Positions 11,341 to 19,921 of a stretch of 48,313 nucleotides of DNA are shown piece after piece (within the stretch, counting starts at the first letter, position 1; each line of letters begins with the position of its first letter). The translations under genes and the position numbers were made by a program. The notes under the pieces are model-generated. The model worked only from the letters and a program-made list of their open reading frames with translations, was not told the DNA's origin and made no database searches. This DNA is from Marinobacter sp. AC-23 (GTDB taxonomy: Bacteria; Pseudomonadota; Gammaproteobacteria; Pseudomonadales; Oleiphilaceae), in NCBI RefSeq assembly GCF_001858325.1, contig NZ_MBPP01000046.1:1-48313 (forward strand), given 5' to 3'.

Positions 11341-12333
11341 ATGTCCAAACAATCGAAACCTGGAGTTTTGAAAGGGATCGTTGGCGGGTTTTTCCTGTCT
11401 TTGGGGCTGGTATCTTTGGCAACGGCCGCAGAGGGCGACGTGAAGGTCACGCCCCTGGGTAGTCATGATGGCGAGTTCTGTGTGCTGGACCGGGCCATGG
11501 TGTTTGAGGATCCGAATGGTACCCGCATTCTTTACGATGCTGGCCGTACCGTAGCTGGCCCCCATGATCCTCGCCTTGGCAATATTGATGTCGTTCTGGT
11601 ATCTCACATGCACGGTGACCATTTGGGTGATCGCCGAATCAAAGAAACGAATGCCGGTAATTGCGGTGGGCCAGAATTCCCAGTGGTCACTTTGCCGCAA
11701 TCCAACTCCGTGGATATTGCGGTAAAAAAACAGGCAAAGATCGTTACTGGCAGTGAGATGCCTGCATTTTTTGCTACTAAGCTTGAAGCTGCTGGCGGTG
11801 ACCCTGCTAACTCCATGCTAGTGCGCTTTGGTGGGAACCTGGAAGTCGGCGGCGTGGCCATCACTACGGTACCAGCAGCTCATAGTAATGGGGTTTCCCC
11901 CGCGTTTCTCACCGGCCCGCTGGCGGAACATTTGAAAGCGTCAGGCGTTAGCGCGAGTGTCGGTGCGCCAACTGGCTATGTGTTAACTTTTTCAAATGGC
12001 CTGGTGGTTTATCTTTCCGGGGATACTGGCATTACCGCCGAGCAGAAACTGGTGGTGAACGACCATTACCGCGCTGAACTTGTGGTCATGAATATTGGCG
12101 ACACATACACGACAGGGCCAAAGGAAGCGGCTTACGTGATCAATGAGCTGATCAAACCGAAAGCCGTGATTGCCTCACATGCCAATGAGCCGGCAACATC
12201 TGGTGGAGAGCTAAGGGAGGATACTCGAACGGCCTTATTCAGGAGCCTGGTAAACGCCCCCATGCATGTTCCTTTGAGCGGGCACACCATCGCATTTAAC
12301 GGCGATGGCCGCTGCACAGCTGGTTGCGACTGA
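11341..12333 (+). CDS. Exported metallo-beta-lactamase-fold hydrolase (UlaG-like)
   Basis: 330 aa with a clear signal peptide (hydrophobic segment from about residue 14 to ATAA). The fold signature LVSHMHGDHLGD (HxHxDH) lies near residue 89, with later ligand candidates in TTVPAAHSNGVS, YLSGDTGIT and AVIASHANEP. These match the zinc sites of MBL-fold proteins of the UlaG/YfbU group. The ATG is preceded by CGGAGG. The substrate is unknown. It is convergent with the YbiI-type gene, with no good terminator between. Confidence 0.85.
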   Translation: MSKQSKPGVLKGIVGGFFLSLGLVSLATAAEGDVKVTPLGSHDGEFCVLDRAMVFEDPNGTRILYDAGRTVAGPHDPRLGNIDVVLVSHMHGDHLGDRRIKETNAGNCGGPEFPVVTLPQSNSVDIAVKKQAKIVTGSEMPAFFATKLEAAGGDPANSMLVRFGGNLEVGGVAITTVPAAHSNGVSPAFLTGPLAEHLKASGVSASVGAPTGYVLTFSNGLVVYLSGDTGITAEQKLVVNDHYRAELVVMNIGDTYTTGPKEAAYVINELIKPKAVIASHANEPATSGGELREDTRTALFRSLVNAPMHVPLSGHTIAFNGDGRCTAGCD

Positions 12334-12385
12334 AATCAGCCTCTTTCAGCGAAAGGCATCGAAAGGCAGAGGGCTCTGGCCGCGG

Positions 12386-12652
12386 TTATCTCAGCTGGCT
12401 ATCCTTACTGCCCCGGCGATTAATGCCGCCGGATCCCACTTCCTGTTTCTCGAGTTCCGCCTGGCAGTTTACGCAAAGGCGGACACCCGGAATGGCTTTG
12501 CGCCGTGCGTCTGGAATAGGGCGGTCGCATTCTTCACAGAATTCCGCGCTTTCACCTGTGCCCAGCCTGCTACGGGCCTCGGCAACGGCGTCCTCCACAC
12601 TGGCATCAATCTGATCCTGAACAGCCCCATCACGGGCCCAGCCACCTGCCAT
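12386..12652 (-). CDS. ybiI: YbiI-type DksA/TraR C4 zinc-finger protein
   Basis: 88 aa from the ATG at 12652, which has AGGAG just upstream; a longer upstream frame exists but lacks support. It begins MAGGWARDGAVQDQID and ends NRRGSKDSQLR, the same beginning, length and tail as I recall for E. coli YbiI. The zinc finger is CEEC…CVNC, with PIPDARRKAIPGVRLC between. DksA/TraR-like proteins bind the RNA polymerase secondary channel, but the role of this short form is not established. Confidence 0.88.
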   Translation of the reverse strand: MAGGWARDGAVQDQIDASVEDAVAEARSRLGTGESAEFCEECDRPIPDARRKAIPGVRLCVNCQAELEKQEVGSGGINRRGSKDSQLR

Positions 12653-12790
12653 AACGTTACTCCTGTGAAACGCCCAATCTCTAGCATACCAAAGCCATAG
12701 TGATCGGGCTAAGGTTAGCTCTCGTAACTGTGTGTAGTGTAAGTTACAAACCTCCAAGCCAAATGATTACTGATTAAAAAAGGAACTAAA

Positions 12791-13546
12791 ATGCTCTCAA
12801 AAACAAACACATCCCGTCGTGGTGGAAAGTGGCCGGTAGTGACTGCTTGGCTTGGAGTTATTTTGTTGATTGCTGCAGCGGTGTTTATGGCAATGGCTGG
12901 GCCAGCCTACAGAGCTGAGTGGATCGCCCTGGGCACGTCGTTCACGTGGCTGCGCCAAGGCGCGCAATTGGCAATGGGTGCTGCTGTGTTGGGGCTGATA
13001 ACCCTGGTGCTTGGCGGCGTGCTTCGCCGGTGGCGCCCAGCACTGGTGGGGGCCTTGGTCACCCTGTTGGTGGTCGCCGTGGTCGCCATGCCCATGCAGA
13101 TGAAACAGCGAGCTCAGAGCGTGCCGCCCATCCACGACATTACCACTGACACACAAAACCCTCCCGTCTTTACAGCGCTAGCCGCGGCTCGTGAGAAGGC
13201 ACCAAATGAAGTGGATTACCCTGGCGCTGAAACTGCACGCCAACAGCTTGCAGCCTATCCCGCTTTGAAACCGATTACCCTGAATATGCCGCTGGCTAGC
13301 GCGATGGAGGCAGCAAAAGCAACTATTCAGGCGCGGGGCTGGCAGGTGGCTGAAACTACCAATAACACCATCGAAGCTACTGCTACAACACGCTGGTTTG
13401 GGTTCAAAGATGATGTGGTTATCCGCATGACGGAGACAGGCAACGGAGTGAAGGTTGATATGCGTTCTGCTTCAAGAGTAGGGAAGAGCGACGTAGGCAC
13501 CAATGCCGAGCGTATTCAAAAGTTTCTTGAAGACCTGGCGCGCTGA
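12791..13546 (+). CDS. DUF1499 family membrane protein
   Basis: 251 aa. Three hydrophobic segments fill the first ~105 residues (ILLIAAAVFMAM, LAMGAAVLGLITLVLGG, LVTLLVVAVVAM). A soluble C-terminal domain of about 145 residues follows with the DUF1499 features 'IHDITTDTQNPP.F' and the closing 'DDVVIRMTETGNGVKVDMRSASRVGKSDVGTNAERIQKFL'. Inner-membrane location is likely. The family has no known function. AGGAAC precedes the ATG. Confidence 0.85.
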   Translation: MLSKTNTSRRGGKWPVVTAWLGVILLIAAAVFMAMAGPAYRAEWIALGTSFTWLRQGAQLAMGAAVLGLITLVLGGVLRRWRPALVGALVTLLVVAVVAMPMQMKQRAQSVPPIHDITTDTQNPPVFTALAAAREKAPNEVDYPGAETARQQLAAYPALKPITLNMPLASAMEAAKATIQARGWQVAETTNNTIEATATTRWFGFKDDVVIRMTETGNGVKVDMRSASRVGKSDVGTNAERIQKFLEDLAR

Positions 13547-13649
13547 TAAAATCGTTGTTGGTGCGCAACATGGGTATACTCGGAAACCATAGGATTTTGC
13601 CGCTTCTTTTAATAGGTCGGCGGGCCTAGCTCCTTCAGTGTGACCCACA

Positions 13650-14333
13650 ATGAAAGAACCACTGCGCCTTAGATATCAAACCATTGAATTCGGAAACGTG
13701 GATATTCACGTTTGCACCCTGCGTGATAACCAGCAATTCGACGACCCCAACGACGTTGCCCTCAAGTTGGGCATTTCGTCTGCCACCTGGCCACTGTTTG
13801 GCATAATCTGGCCATCCAGCATGGTGCTCGCTCACTACATGGCGGTGCACCACACGGCGGGTAAGAGAATTCTGGAAATTGGCTGCGGAATGGCGCTCTC
13901 CAGCCTGCTACTGAACCAGCGTAAGGACGACATCACGGCGACGGATTATCACCCGGAAGTTGGTTTCTTTTTGGAGCGCAATACACAGCTTAACCAAGGA
14001 AAAGCCATCGGTTATCAACGGCTGGACTGGGCAGATAAAACCAGTGACCTAGGTCTGTTTGATATGATTATTGGCAGCGATCTGCTGTACGAAGACGAGC
14101 ACATAAACCTGCTGGCCGACTTTGTTCACAAGCATGCCAATGCAACCTGTGAAGTTATTGTGATTGACCCAGGGCGCGGCCGAAAGAGTAAATTTAGCCG
14201 GCAGATGGAGCGTACGGGTTTAGCTATTCGCACACAAAGCCAGAACATACTGACTACCTTGAACGGCCATTTAAAGGGCATATACTCAGGTTTTGGCGGG
14301 GGGATGTGGAGAGTTGGCCTGACCAGCCAGTAA
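13650..14333 (+). CDS. Class I SAM-dependent methyltransferase
   Basis: 227 aa. The SAM-binding motif I is ILEIGCGMALSSLLL (near residue 73), followed by TATDYHPEV (acidic residue binding the ribose) and DMIIGSDLLYEDEHI (motif IV). The order and length resemble the METTL21/lysine-methyltransferase-like group found in some bacteria. The substrate (protein or small molecule) is not known. A bidirectional terminator follows. Confidence 0.8.
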   Translation: MKEPLRLRYQTIEFGNVDIHVCTLRDNQQFDDPNDVALKLGISSATWPLFGIIWPSSMVLAHYMAVHHTAGKRILEIGCGMALSSLLLNQRKDDITATDYHPEVGFFLERNTQLNQGKAIGYQRLDWADKTSDLGLFDMIIGSDLLYEDEHINLLADFVHKHANATCEVIVIDPGRGRKSKFSRQMERTGLAIRTQSQNILTTLNGHLKGIYSGFGGGMWRVGLTSQ

Positions 14334-14382
14334 GCATCGAACCTTAAGTTCTTTTAGCTCTTGCAGTCTATAGCGCAGCACG

Positions 14383-14422
14383 AAAAACCCGCCACAGCCC
14401 TTTGGGCCAGGCGGTTTTTTTT
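14383..14422. terminator. Bidirectional terminator between the methyltransferase and the 143-aa secreted protein
   Basis: CCGCC…GCCC-TTT-GGGC…GGCGG hairpin with T8 on the plus side (14415-14422) and an A5 run on the other, so it can stop transcription from both convergent genes. Confidence 0.7.
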
Positions 14423-14430
14423 CGGCAGAA

Positions 14431-14862
14431 TTACTTCGCTGTGATTGTAGACATCACCAGCTTGCCGTCTTTCTTGATGGGGCCGTCTTCTTTGGCGCCC
14501 AAGGTGTATTCAAAGCCGCCCGTTTTCATGCCGCCGTCTTCTGCGTGCACCATTAGCATCAGCATGTCACCGGATTTAACGTCTTCAGTCAGAATAGCGG
14601 ATACGTCCATGTTCTCGCCCTTTTTCAGGGGCGCGTAACCAACTACCGGGCCAGGCTTCATGGTTTCACCTGTGCGGTGCACAACCAGCCAGCCGTTTGC
14701 TTCAGCGGTGACTTTCTTCGCGGTAACAGTACCTTCTGAAACAGCCTGATCGTCTGCCCAAACCTTGGCTTCGTGATTCATGCCTGCCTGAACGATGCCG
14801 GCGGTCAGTGCGCCGGATATCAGGGCTGCCATCAGTGCGGTAGTTTGTAGATGCTTTTTCAT
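14431..14862 (-). CDS. Secreted DUF7282-like protein
   Basis: 143 aa from the ATG at 14862 (KKHLQTTALMAALISGALTAG). The signal peptide is probably cleaved after the A at VQA. The mature protein carries 'VTAEANGWLVVHRTGETMKPGPVVGYAPLKKGENMDVSAILTEDV' and 'MLMLMVHAEDGG'. This pattern of a single beta-sandwich-like domain resembles proteins annotated as DUF7282, a recollection of moderate strength. It lies directly before the anti-sigma/sigma pair on the same strand but with its own RBS (AAGGAG). It may belong to that regulon, which is inference. Confidence 0.6.
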   Translation of the reverse strand: MKKHLQTTALMAALISGALTAGIVQAGMNHEAKVWADDQAVSEGTVTAKKVTAEANGWLVVHRTGETMKPGPVVGYAPLKKGENMDVSAILTEDVKSGDMLMLMVHAEDGGMKTGGFEYTLGAKEDGPIKKDGKLVMSTITAK

Positions 14863-14971
14863 TGCGTACTCCTTGCTGTTGGTTGTGCCCATCCTGTTGG
14901 ATATGTTTTTGGATGTGCTACAGACAGCTACGGGGTCGCAATGAATAAGTTTCAGAAAAGCCTGATTATTT

Positions 14972-15696
14972 TCAGATCCGCCGGCTCAAGTCATCTCCGG
15001 CTGGGTACAAGTAGCCGTGAATAGCCGGGCCAGTGGGCTGCCCCGTGGGTGACCCACCGGGAGGCTCCAGGCTAATACCGAAGGTGGCTTCCCGTAGCAG
15101 GGCCGGATCGTATTGTTTCAGTGCTCCCTGGTCTAACTGCATCTGGTCTCCCAGTACACCCACAGACCGTGGGTTGGGGCCCAGCTCATCAGATTTAATC
15201 CACAACTGATAAGACTTGCCCGGCTGCGCTTCTGCAGTTACCGGGCGAATGTTCAGCTGACGGTTTTGTAAGTCGACAGTCAGCAAGAAAGCCGGCTGTT
15301 GGTCATCGTGCTGGAACACAGCCACAAAGGAGTCTGGGTTGTTTGCAGGCTGGAAGGTTAACACTGCCACTAATACTAACGCCGCCGCAGACGCCGCAGC
15401 AGTACTCCAGCGCCATTGATTCACCCGGCGGCGAAGCATGACAACAGACGCGGTATTGTTCAGCTGGGTTGCCCGCTGATCCAAAACGCGTTCAATCTGT
15501 GCAAACAGCTCCGGGCTGGGCTGCACCGGCGCAACGTCGTCCGTCATCCCGATCAGCTGCTCTTCCCATTGCAAAATTCGCGCATCCAGAGCGGGGTCCA
15601 GCTCGCGCCGGGCCTGGAGGCTTTTCGTTCGCCTGCCGGCAATGTGCCCAGCACAAATTCGGCAATCTGCATGTCTAGGTCGTCGTGTTCGGTCAT
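14972..15696 (-). CDS. Anti-sigma factor, RskA/ChrR-like (frameshifted near N-terminus)
   Basis: The start is the ATG at 15696, overlapping the TGA of the sigma gene (ATGA). The N-terminus MTEHDDLDMQIAEFVLGTLPAGERK is the classic 'AEYVLG.L...E' zinc-independent anti-sigma start. At 15620-15624 one base is missing from an A-run on the coding strand (CGAAAAGCC). With it the frame goes on as SLQARRELDPALDARILQW and the whole protein is 241 aa. One transmembrane helix follows (AAASAAALVLVAVLTF, about residue 100). The periplasmic RskA C-terminal domain contains GKSYQLWIKSDELGPNPRSVG and SLEPPGGSPTGQPTGP. It should hold the sigma factor at the membrane until signal-dependent release. Confidence 0.88.
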
Positions 15697-16250
15697 GATT
15701 CCAGACACCCTTTAATATCCTGCAGTGCGCGGCGAAGCCATGTTTTTACGGTGTTCACTGGCTGCTCGTACTGGCTTGCCAGCTCATCCCGGGACCAGCC
15801 GCTTAGGTAGGCCAGTCGCACCATGTCCTGCCGTTCCTTTTCCAGCTCACCAATACAATGGTTAAGCTTGTTTACTACCTGTTGGTCTTCCATCTGATCC
15901 TGCACTGTGGCTTGCCGGGCGACCCTCTCATCCATCGCGTCGTCGGTAGTGGTTCGGCCCGCAGGGTGCTTACGCAGCTCATCAATGGCCTTGTTCCGGG
16001 CAATGGAAACCAGCCAGGTAATTGGCGAGGCTTTACCCTTATCAAACAGGCCGGCACGCTGCCATACTTTAAGATAAGCCTCCTGAATAACATCATCTGC
16101 CCAGGATCGCTCTTTTAAAATACGCAGTACCACGCCCAAAAGTTTCGGTGCCGTTGCTTCATATAGTTTAGCGAAGGCAGCACGATCCTGTTTTGCAACG
16201 CGACTGAGGAGGGCGCTGATATCAGATGGAGTTAAAGAATCTGGAAGCAT
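15693..16250 (-). CDS. ECF-type RNA polymerase sigma factor (SigK-like)
   Basis: 185 aa from the ATG at 16250; a GTG at 16268 would add six residues. Region 2 is visible as AAFAKLYEATAPKLLGVVLRIL and DDVIQEAYLKVWQRAGLFD. Region 4 is visible as ERQDMVRLAYLSGWSRDELASQY and PVNTVKTWLRRAL. It is translationally coupled with the anti-sigma gene downstream (ATGA). The overall pattern fits SigK-RskA-type pairs that respond to envelope or oxidative signals. The start choice is uncertain because neither candidate has a strong Shine-Dalgarno sequence. Confidence 0.9.
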   Translation of the reverse strand: MLPDSLTPSDISALLSRVAKQDRAAFAKLYEATAPKLLGVVLRILKERSWADDVIQEAYLKVWQRAGLFDKGKASPITWLVSIARNKAIDELRKHPAGRTTTDDAMDERVARQATVQDQMEDQQVVNKLNHCIGELEKERQDMVRLAYLSGWSRDELASQYEQPVNTVKTWLRRALQDIKGCLES

Positions 16251-16301
16251 GTTTGAACAGACCGTCACAGGTTGAGAGGGTTAGTGTAGTTGGAATTTGT
16301 T

Positions 16302-16313
16302 CCGGTTAACCGG
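16302..16313. promoter_or_regulatory. 12-bp palindrome upstream of the sigma factor gene
   Basis: CCGGTTAACCGG is a perfect palindrome 52 nt upstream of the sigma start. On the minus strand it runs into CCGGAACA, which is reminiscent of a GGAAC-type ECF -35 element, so it may be part of an autoregulated promoter. The rest of the 16251-16573 gap, shared with the divergent csbD gene, shows no clear gene. Evidence is positional only. Confidence 0.3.
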
Positions 16314-16573
16314 GTGTTTTTCAGAATCTGTCAATTTTTTTCGCAAACGCGTTCTTGGGGCAGATGCAAAGGGTTGCGTGTCGCGCTGCAGATCCCGGCG
16401 TAACGCCCAGTATGAATTAATCGCAACGCGAGAATCGTTGCTAAATAAAAGGCCATGTGACAGATTAAATACCGATGCAGCGGGTTGCTGCAGGAACGGC
16501 AATCCGGATATTCCTTTCATTTCGGCGGTGTTCTGTTTTTATACACCGCTCTTTATAAAGCGAGGAACTTACT

Positions 16574-16768
16574 ATGAATAACGACATCATTGAAGGTAAC
16601 TGGAAACAACTTAAAGGTAAGGTACGCGAGAATTGGGGCAAGTTAACAGACGACGATGTAGATGAAATCGCCGGCCGTCGCGACCACTTTATCGGTAAAG
16701 TTCAAGAGAAGTACGGCATGAAAAAAGACGAAGCCGAGAAAGAATGGGAAAAGCTTTCTAACTTCTAA
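16574..16768 (+). CDS. CsbD/YjbJ family stress protein
   Basis: 64 aa, typical for the family. It begins MNNDIIEGNWKQLKGKVRENWGKL, carries 'EIAGRRDHFIGKVQEKYG', and is highly charged and lysine/glutamate-rich with no cysteine. CsbD-like proteins are abundant, small, induced by general stress and of unclear function. AGGAAC sits before the ATG. A strong terminator follows. Confidence 0.9.
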   Translation: MNNDIIEGNWKQLKGKVRENWGKLTDDDVDEIAGRRDHFIGKVQEKYGMKKDEAEKEWEKLSNF

Positions 16769-16804
16769 CTTCTAAGTATTTATAGCTGTTATTTTATTGT
16801 TAAT

Positions 16805-16842
16805 AAAAACCGGTGCCTGCTTTCATGCAGGCACCGGTTTTT
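16805..16842. terminator. Strong bidirectional terminator
   Basis: AAAAACCGGTGCCTGC and its exact complement form a 16-bp stem with a 6-nt loop (TTTCAT), flanked by A-run and T-run. It serves both the csbD gene and the convergent cysteine-cluster gene. Confidence 0.9.
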
Positions 16843-16848
16843 TAATGC

Positions 16849-17202
16849 CTACACCAACACTTGTCGTGTATTAGCGATGTAGTGATGAACCTGGCGCTCA
16901 ATGTCTGGAGCAACCATGCGCTCCGGGCCGCGATCGTTCGGGCAGGGCATGGTTTTTGTGGTGCCAAACAACCGGCATATTAACGGACGCTCCCCGTATA
17001 CAGTGCAGCCATTAGGGCCAAGGTGTACGCAGCTTAAATCATTTAACGCTGCTTCATGTTCGGCATCTGTTTTAACCGGCAGCCGCGACATTTCTTCCGG
17101 GGAGGTGGTTACCGGGCCGCAGCAGTCGTGACAACCTGGCACACATTCGAACGACGGAATGTTCTCGCGCAGTCGCGCAATAATATCTCTGTTTTTATAC
17201 AT
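16849..17202 (-). CDS. YkgJ family cysteine cluster protein
   Basis: 117 aa with CVPGCHDCCGPV near residue 20, DLSCVHLGPNGCTVYGERPLICRLFG in the middle and a later TKTMPCPND. These Cys spacings match the CxxCxDCC family that probably binds a zinc or Fe-S centre. No enzyme activity is established. It is followed by a terminator and preceded by the NTF2-like gene on the same strand with a 29-bp gap. Confidence 0.85.
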   Translation of the reverse strand: MYKNRDIIARLRENIPSFECVPGCHDCCGPVTTSPEEMSRLPVKTDAEHEAALNDLSCVHLGPNGCTVYGERPLICRLFGTTKTMPCPNDRGPERMVAPDIERQVHHYIANTRQVLV

Positions 17203-17231
17203 TTTTGCTCATCAACGTTGCAGGCATTATG

Positions 17232-17609
17232 TTAGCGCGCTGAAGGGAGGTTGCCGCCCAGCATGTTTTCAACCACTGCCGCGTTATAGAAAGCTTCAAC
17301 AGTCTGGATTTTGTCGTCCCTAACACGAAACCACACCGCAAGCCGCACATCCCCGATTGGCTCAAAGTTCGTTCGATAATCCAGCACCGCGAACACGTGC
17401 TCCCCATCGGCACTTAGTTGGCGGAGAATCAGGTCTTTCTGGATGGCAGCCATACCGAACTGGTAAGACATCATGTCATCTGGGCTAAGGAAGCGCATAT
17501 TTGGCCCAATATATTCAAACCCCTCTGCAACCAACAAGGTCTTAGCCTCATCAAAACGCTGAGCATGGATTTCAGCGATGAACTGCGCCACGATGTCTTT
17601 TGGCTGCAT
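17232..17609 (-). CDS. NTF2/SnoaL-like protein
   Basis: 125 aa from the ATG at 17609, chosen over a longer upstream frame because of the family's usual length and the start 'QPKDIVAQFIAEIHAQRF'. It has the alpha+beta barrel pattern of the nuclear transport factor 2-like superfamily: an N-terminal helix 'DIVAQFIAEIH', then 'IGDVRLAVWFRVRDDKIQTVEAFYN'. Proteins of this fold are enzymes or ligand-binding domains of many kinds. No specific substrate can be inferred. Confidence 0.7.
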   Translation of the reverse strand: MQPKDIVAQFIAEIHAQRFDEAKTLLVAEGFEYIGPNMRFLSPDDMMSYQFGMAAIQKDLILRQLSADGEHVFAVLDYRTNFEPIGDVRLAVWFRVRDDKIQTVEAFYNAAVVENMLGGNLPSAR

Positions 17610-17846
17610 GAATAAACTCCAATTCCTATACGGGGGTGAGTTGTTTGAATGTCTGGATTCGTGCATATGCCATGAACGGCAGCGTATCCACCCCACCTAT
17701 ATACCAAAAAAAAAGGCTACGGCATATGAACCTGCAATAACTGCATAGCCTGGCTGGCTGTTTTGAAGCCCTTGAATGTGAGACCCTCTCACACATTCGC
17801 GGCCCCAAGCCACGTGCCTCGTTCACCTTCAGAGAACCCCAACACC

Positions 17847-18464
17847 ATGCAAACACTGCCAAACCACACACCTATGCGCTCTTTGCGGCAGCTCACCGCG
17901 CTACTCATGCTGGCGTTTCTGCTGACCGGCTGTGGCATTAACAATATTCCTACCTACGACGAAAAGGTTAAATCGGCCTGGTCGCAAGTTGAAAATCAGT
18001 ATCAGCGCCGGGCAGATCTGGTACCCAACCTTGTGGAAACCGTAAAAGGCTTTGCTTCCCAAGAAAAGGAGACCCTGACGGCGGTTATCGAGGCGCGCTC
18101 CAAAGCTACCTCCATTCAGGTTGATGAGAGCATTCTTAACAACCCGCAGAAGCTTCAGCAATTCCAGCAAGCCCAGGGCGAACTGAGCAGCGCGCTAAGC
18201 CGGCTGATGGCTGTTTCTGAGCGTTACCCGGATTTGAAGTCGAACCAGAACTTTCTCGCGCTGCAATCGCAGCTCGAAGGCACAGAAAACCGCATAGCCG
18301 TGGCACGGCGCGATTTTATTCAGGCGGTAGAACGCTACAACACCGAAATCCGCACCTTCCCAGGCAAAATCTGGCACAGCATTCTCTACAGCGATATGGA
18401 GCGGCGTGAAAACTTCAAAGCCACTGCAGAAGACGCAGATGAAGCACCCAAGGTGGAGTTTTAA
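17847..18464 (+). CDS. lemA: LemA family lipoprotein
   Basis: 205 aa from the ATG at 17847; an internal ATG at 17874 is also possible and would give a shorter leader. The lipobox MLAFLLTGC lies near residue 27. The conserved stretch IPTYDEKVKSAWSQVENQYQ RRADLVPNLVETVKG is the LemA signature, followed by EARSKATS, SRLMAVSERYPDLKSN and 'NFLALQSQLEGTENRIAVARRDF'. LemA proteins are coiled-coil, membrane-attached and of unknown function. It is followed without gap by a TPM-domain gene, the usual partner. Confidence 0.92.
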   Translation: MQTLPNHTPMRSLRQLTALLMLAFLLTGCGINNIPTYDEKVKSAWSQVENQYQRRADLVPNLVETVKGFASQEKETLTAVIEARSKATSIQVDESILNNPQKLQQFQQAQGELSSALSRLMAVSERYPDLKSNQNFLALQSQLEGTENRIAVARRDFIQAVERYNTEIRTFPGKIWHSILYSDMERRENFKATAEDADEAPKVEF

Positions 18465-19226
18465 ATGCCATTTTTTTCGCGCTACGGTGTTGCGGCGCTC
18501 TTTGCCCTGATGGTGTTACCGGTATCTGGGACTTTGGCCCAGTCTACCCCGGAATTCCCGGAGCTCAGCGGTCGCGTGGTGGACAAAGCTGATTTGCTGA
18601 GCCCAACGACTGAAACCCAGATTACCCAGATGCTCCAGGCTCACGAACAGGGCACTACAGAGCAAGTTGTGGTCGTTACGGTGCCAGACCTGCAGGGCTA
18701 CGCCATAGAAGACTATGGCTATCAACTGGGACGCCATTGGGGCATTGGCCAGAAAGGCGAGGACAACGGCGCTTTGCTGATCGTTGCCAAGGAAGAGCGC
18801 AAAATCCGGATTGAAGTGGGTTATGGCCTTGAAGGCCGCCTTACTGATGCGGCTTCCTCAACTATTATCAATCAGATTATGACCCCTGCGTTCAAGCAGG
18901 GTCAGTTTGAGCAGGGTGTTGTCAACGGCGCCGCCGCGATGGTGCAAGTTTTGGGGGGTGAGCCTTTGGCCGCACCCGGCCGATCCCCTGGCAGCCGCCA
19001 GGAAAAGCCAAACGTTTCCCTGGTGTCGTTGTTTTTCATGATCATAATGGCCGTGATTTACTTCATTGGTGGTGGCCGAGGCCGTGGTGGGCGCACTGGC
19101 GCAGCGCTAATAGGTGGCGCGTTGCTAGGTGCCAGCATGGGCGGCCGTGGTGGCGGATTCGGTGGTGGTGGCTTTGGCGGCGGGGGCGGCGGCTTCGGCG
19201 GTGGTGGTGCCTCCGGTGGCTGGTAA
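18465..19226 (+). CDS. TPM-domain protein with Gly-rich C-terminus
   Basis: 253 aa beginning immediately after the lemA stop (TAA then ATG). A signal peptide spans residues 1-27. The TPM (Psb32-like) domain covers about residues 30-165: PELSGRVVDKADLLSP, EQVVVVTVPDLQG, and IEVGYGLEGRLTD. One transmembrane helix is visible (LVSLFFMIIMAVIYFIGGG). The tail is almost entirely Gly/Phe (GGGFGGGGFGGGGG) and ends GGASGGW. Such proteins accompany LemA and may act in membrane or photosystem-like repair, but the bacterial role is open. Confidence 0.9.
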   Translation: MPFFSRYGVAALFALMVLPVSGTLAQSTPEFPELSGRVVDKADLLSPTTETQITQMLQAHEQGTTEQVVVVTVPDLQGYAIEDYGYQLGRHWGIGQKGEDNGALLIVAKEERKIRIEVGYGLEGRLTDAASSTIINQIMTPAFKQGQFEQGVVNGAAAMVQVLGGEPLAAPGRSPGSRQEKPNVSLVSLFFMIIMAVIYFIGGGRGRGGRTGAALIGGALLGASMGGRGGGFGGGGFGGGGGGFGGGGASGGW

Positions 19227-19280
19227 AAGCAAACTGTTCACCGGTAACACAGCCTTCAACTTATCAAGAAGCGATACCCC

Positions 19281-19897
19281 ATGACATTATTGAGTAAACA
19301 GGAACAGGAACAAGTTGCGGCCGCCATCAGTGCGGTCGAGCGGGAAACCGACGCGGAAGTGGTCACTGTGCTAACCGCCCAGGCTGATAACTACGCCTAT
19401 ATCCCACTACTCTGGGCCGGGCTCCTTGCCCTGCTGGTGCCCGGCATCGTCAATTATTTTACCGGCTGGCTGGCGGCAGACATGTTACTGCTCGGCCAGT
19501 GGGGCGTGTTTATCGTGCTCAGCTTGATATTCCGGGTACCCAGCATCAACAGGCGACTCATTCCTCGTTCTGTGGGCTACTGGCGCGCGTCTAATCTGGC
19601 CCGGCGCCAGTTTTTGGAGCAAAGCCTGCACCACACGGCAGGCGCCACCGGCATGCTGATCTTTGTTTCGGAAGCCGAACGTTACGTTGAGATTCTGGTC
19701 GATCAGGCATTTCCAGCCAGGTAGACAACGAAGCATGGGAAACCATCATTGAAGCGTTCACCGGGCAAGTGAAACAGGGCAACACCCTACAGGGGTTTGT
19801 GACCTGCATCGAAGCGTGCGGCACGCACCTGAAATCCAAGGTGCCAGCCACTCGCCAGAAGAACGAACTGCCAAATCACTTAGTGATATTGTCTTAA
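19281..19897 (+). CDS. Second TPM-domain membrane protein (frameshifted)
   Basis: Third gene of the lemA operon, 54 nt after the previous stop. It has the N-terminal TPM start 'LSKQEQEQVAAAISAVERETDAEVVTVL', two hydrophobic helices (LLWAGLLALLVPGIV, LGQWGVFIVLSLIF) and 'FVSEAERYVEILVDQ'. There the frame stops early at 19722-19724. Adding one G to CAGGCATT (19704-19711) gives GISSQVDNEAWETIIEAF, the usual TPM C-terminal segment, and a stop at 19895-19897. The repaired protein is 205 aa. Confidence 0.85.
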
Positions 19898-19901
19898 AGG
19901 C

Positions 19902-19921
19902 CAGGGTGCTGGCGCACCCTG
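19902..19921 (+). terminator. Terminator after the lemA-TPM operon
   Basis: CAGGGTGC and GCACCCTG form an 8-bp stem with a TGGC loop, followed by a T-rich stretch (CTTTTCTTTTC) overlapping the end of the convergent yajD gene. Confidence 0.6.
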
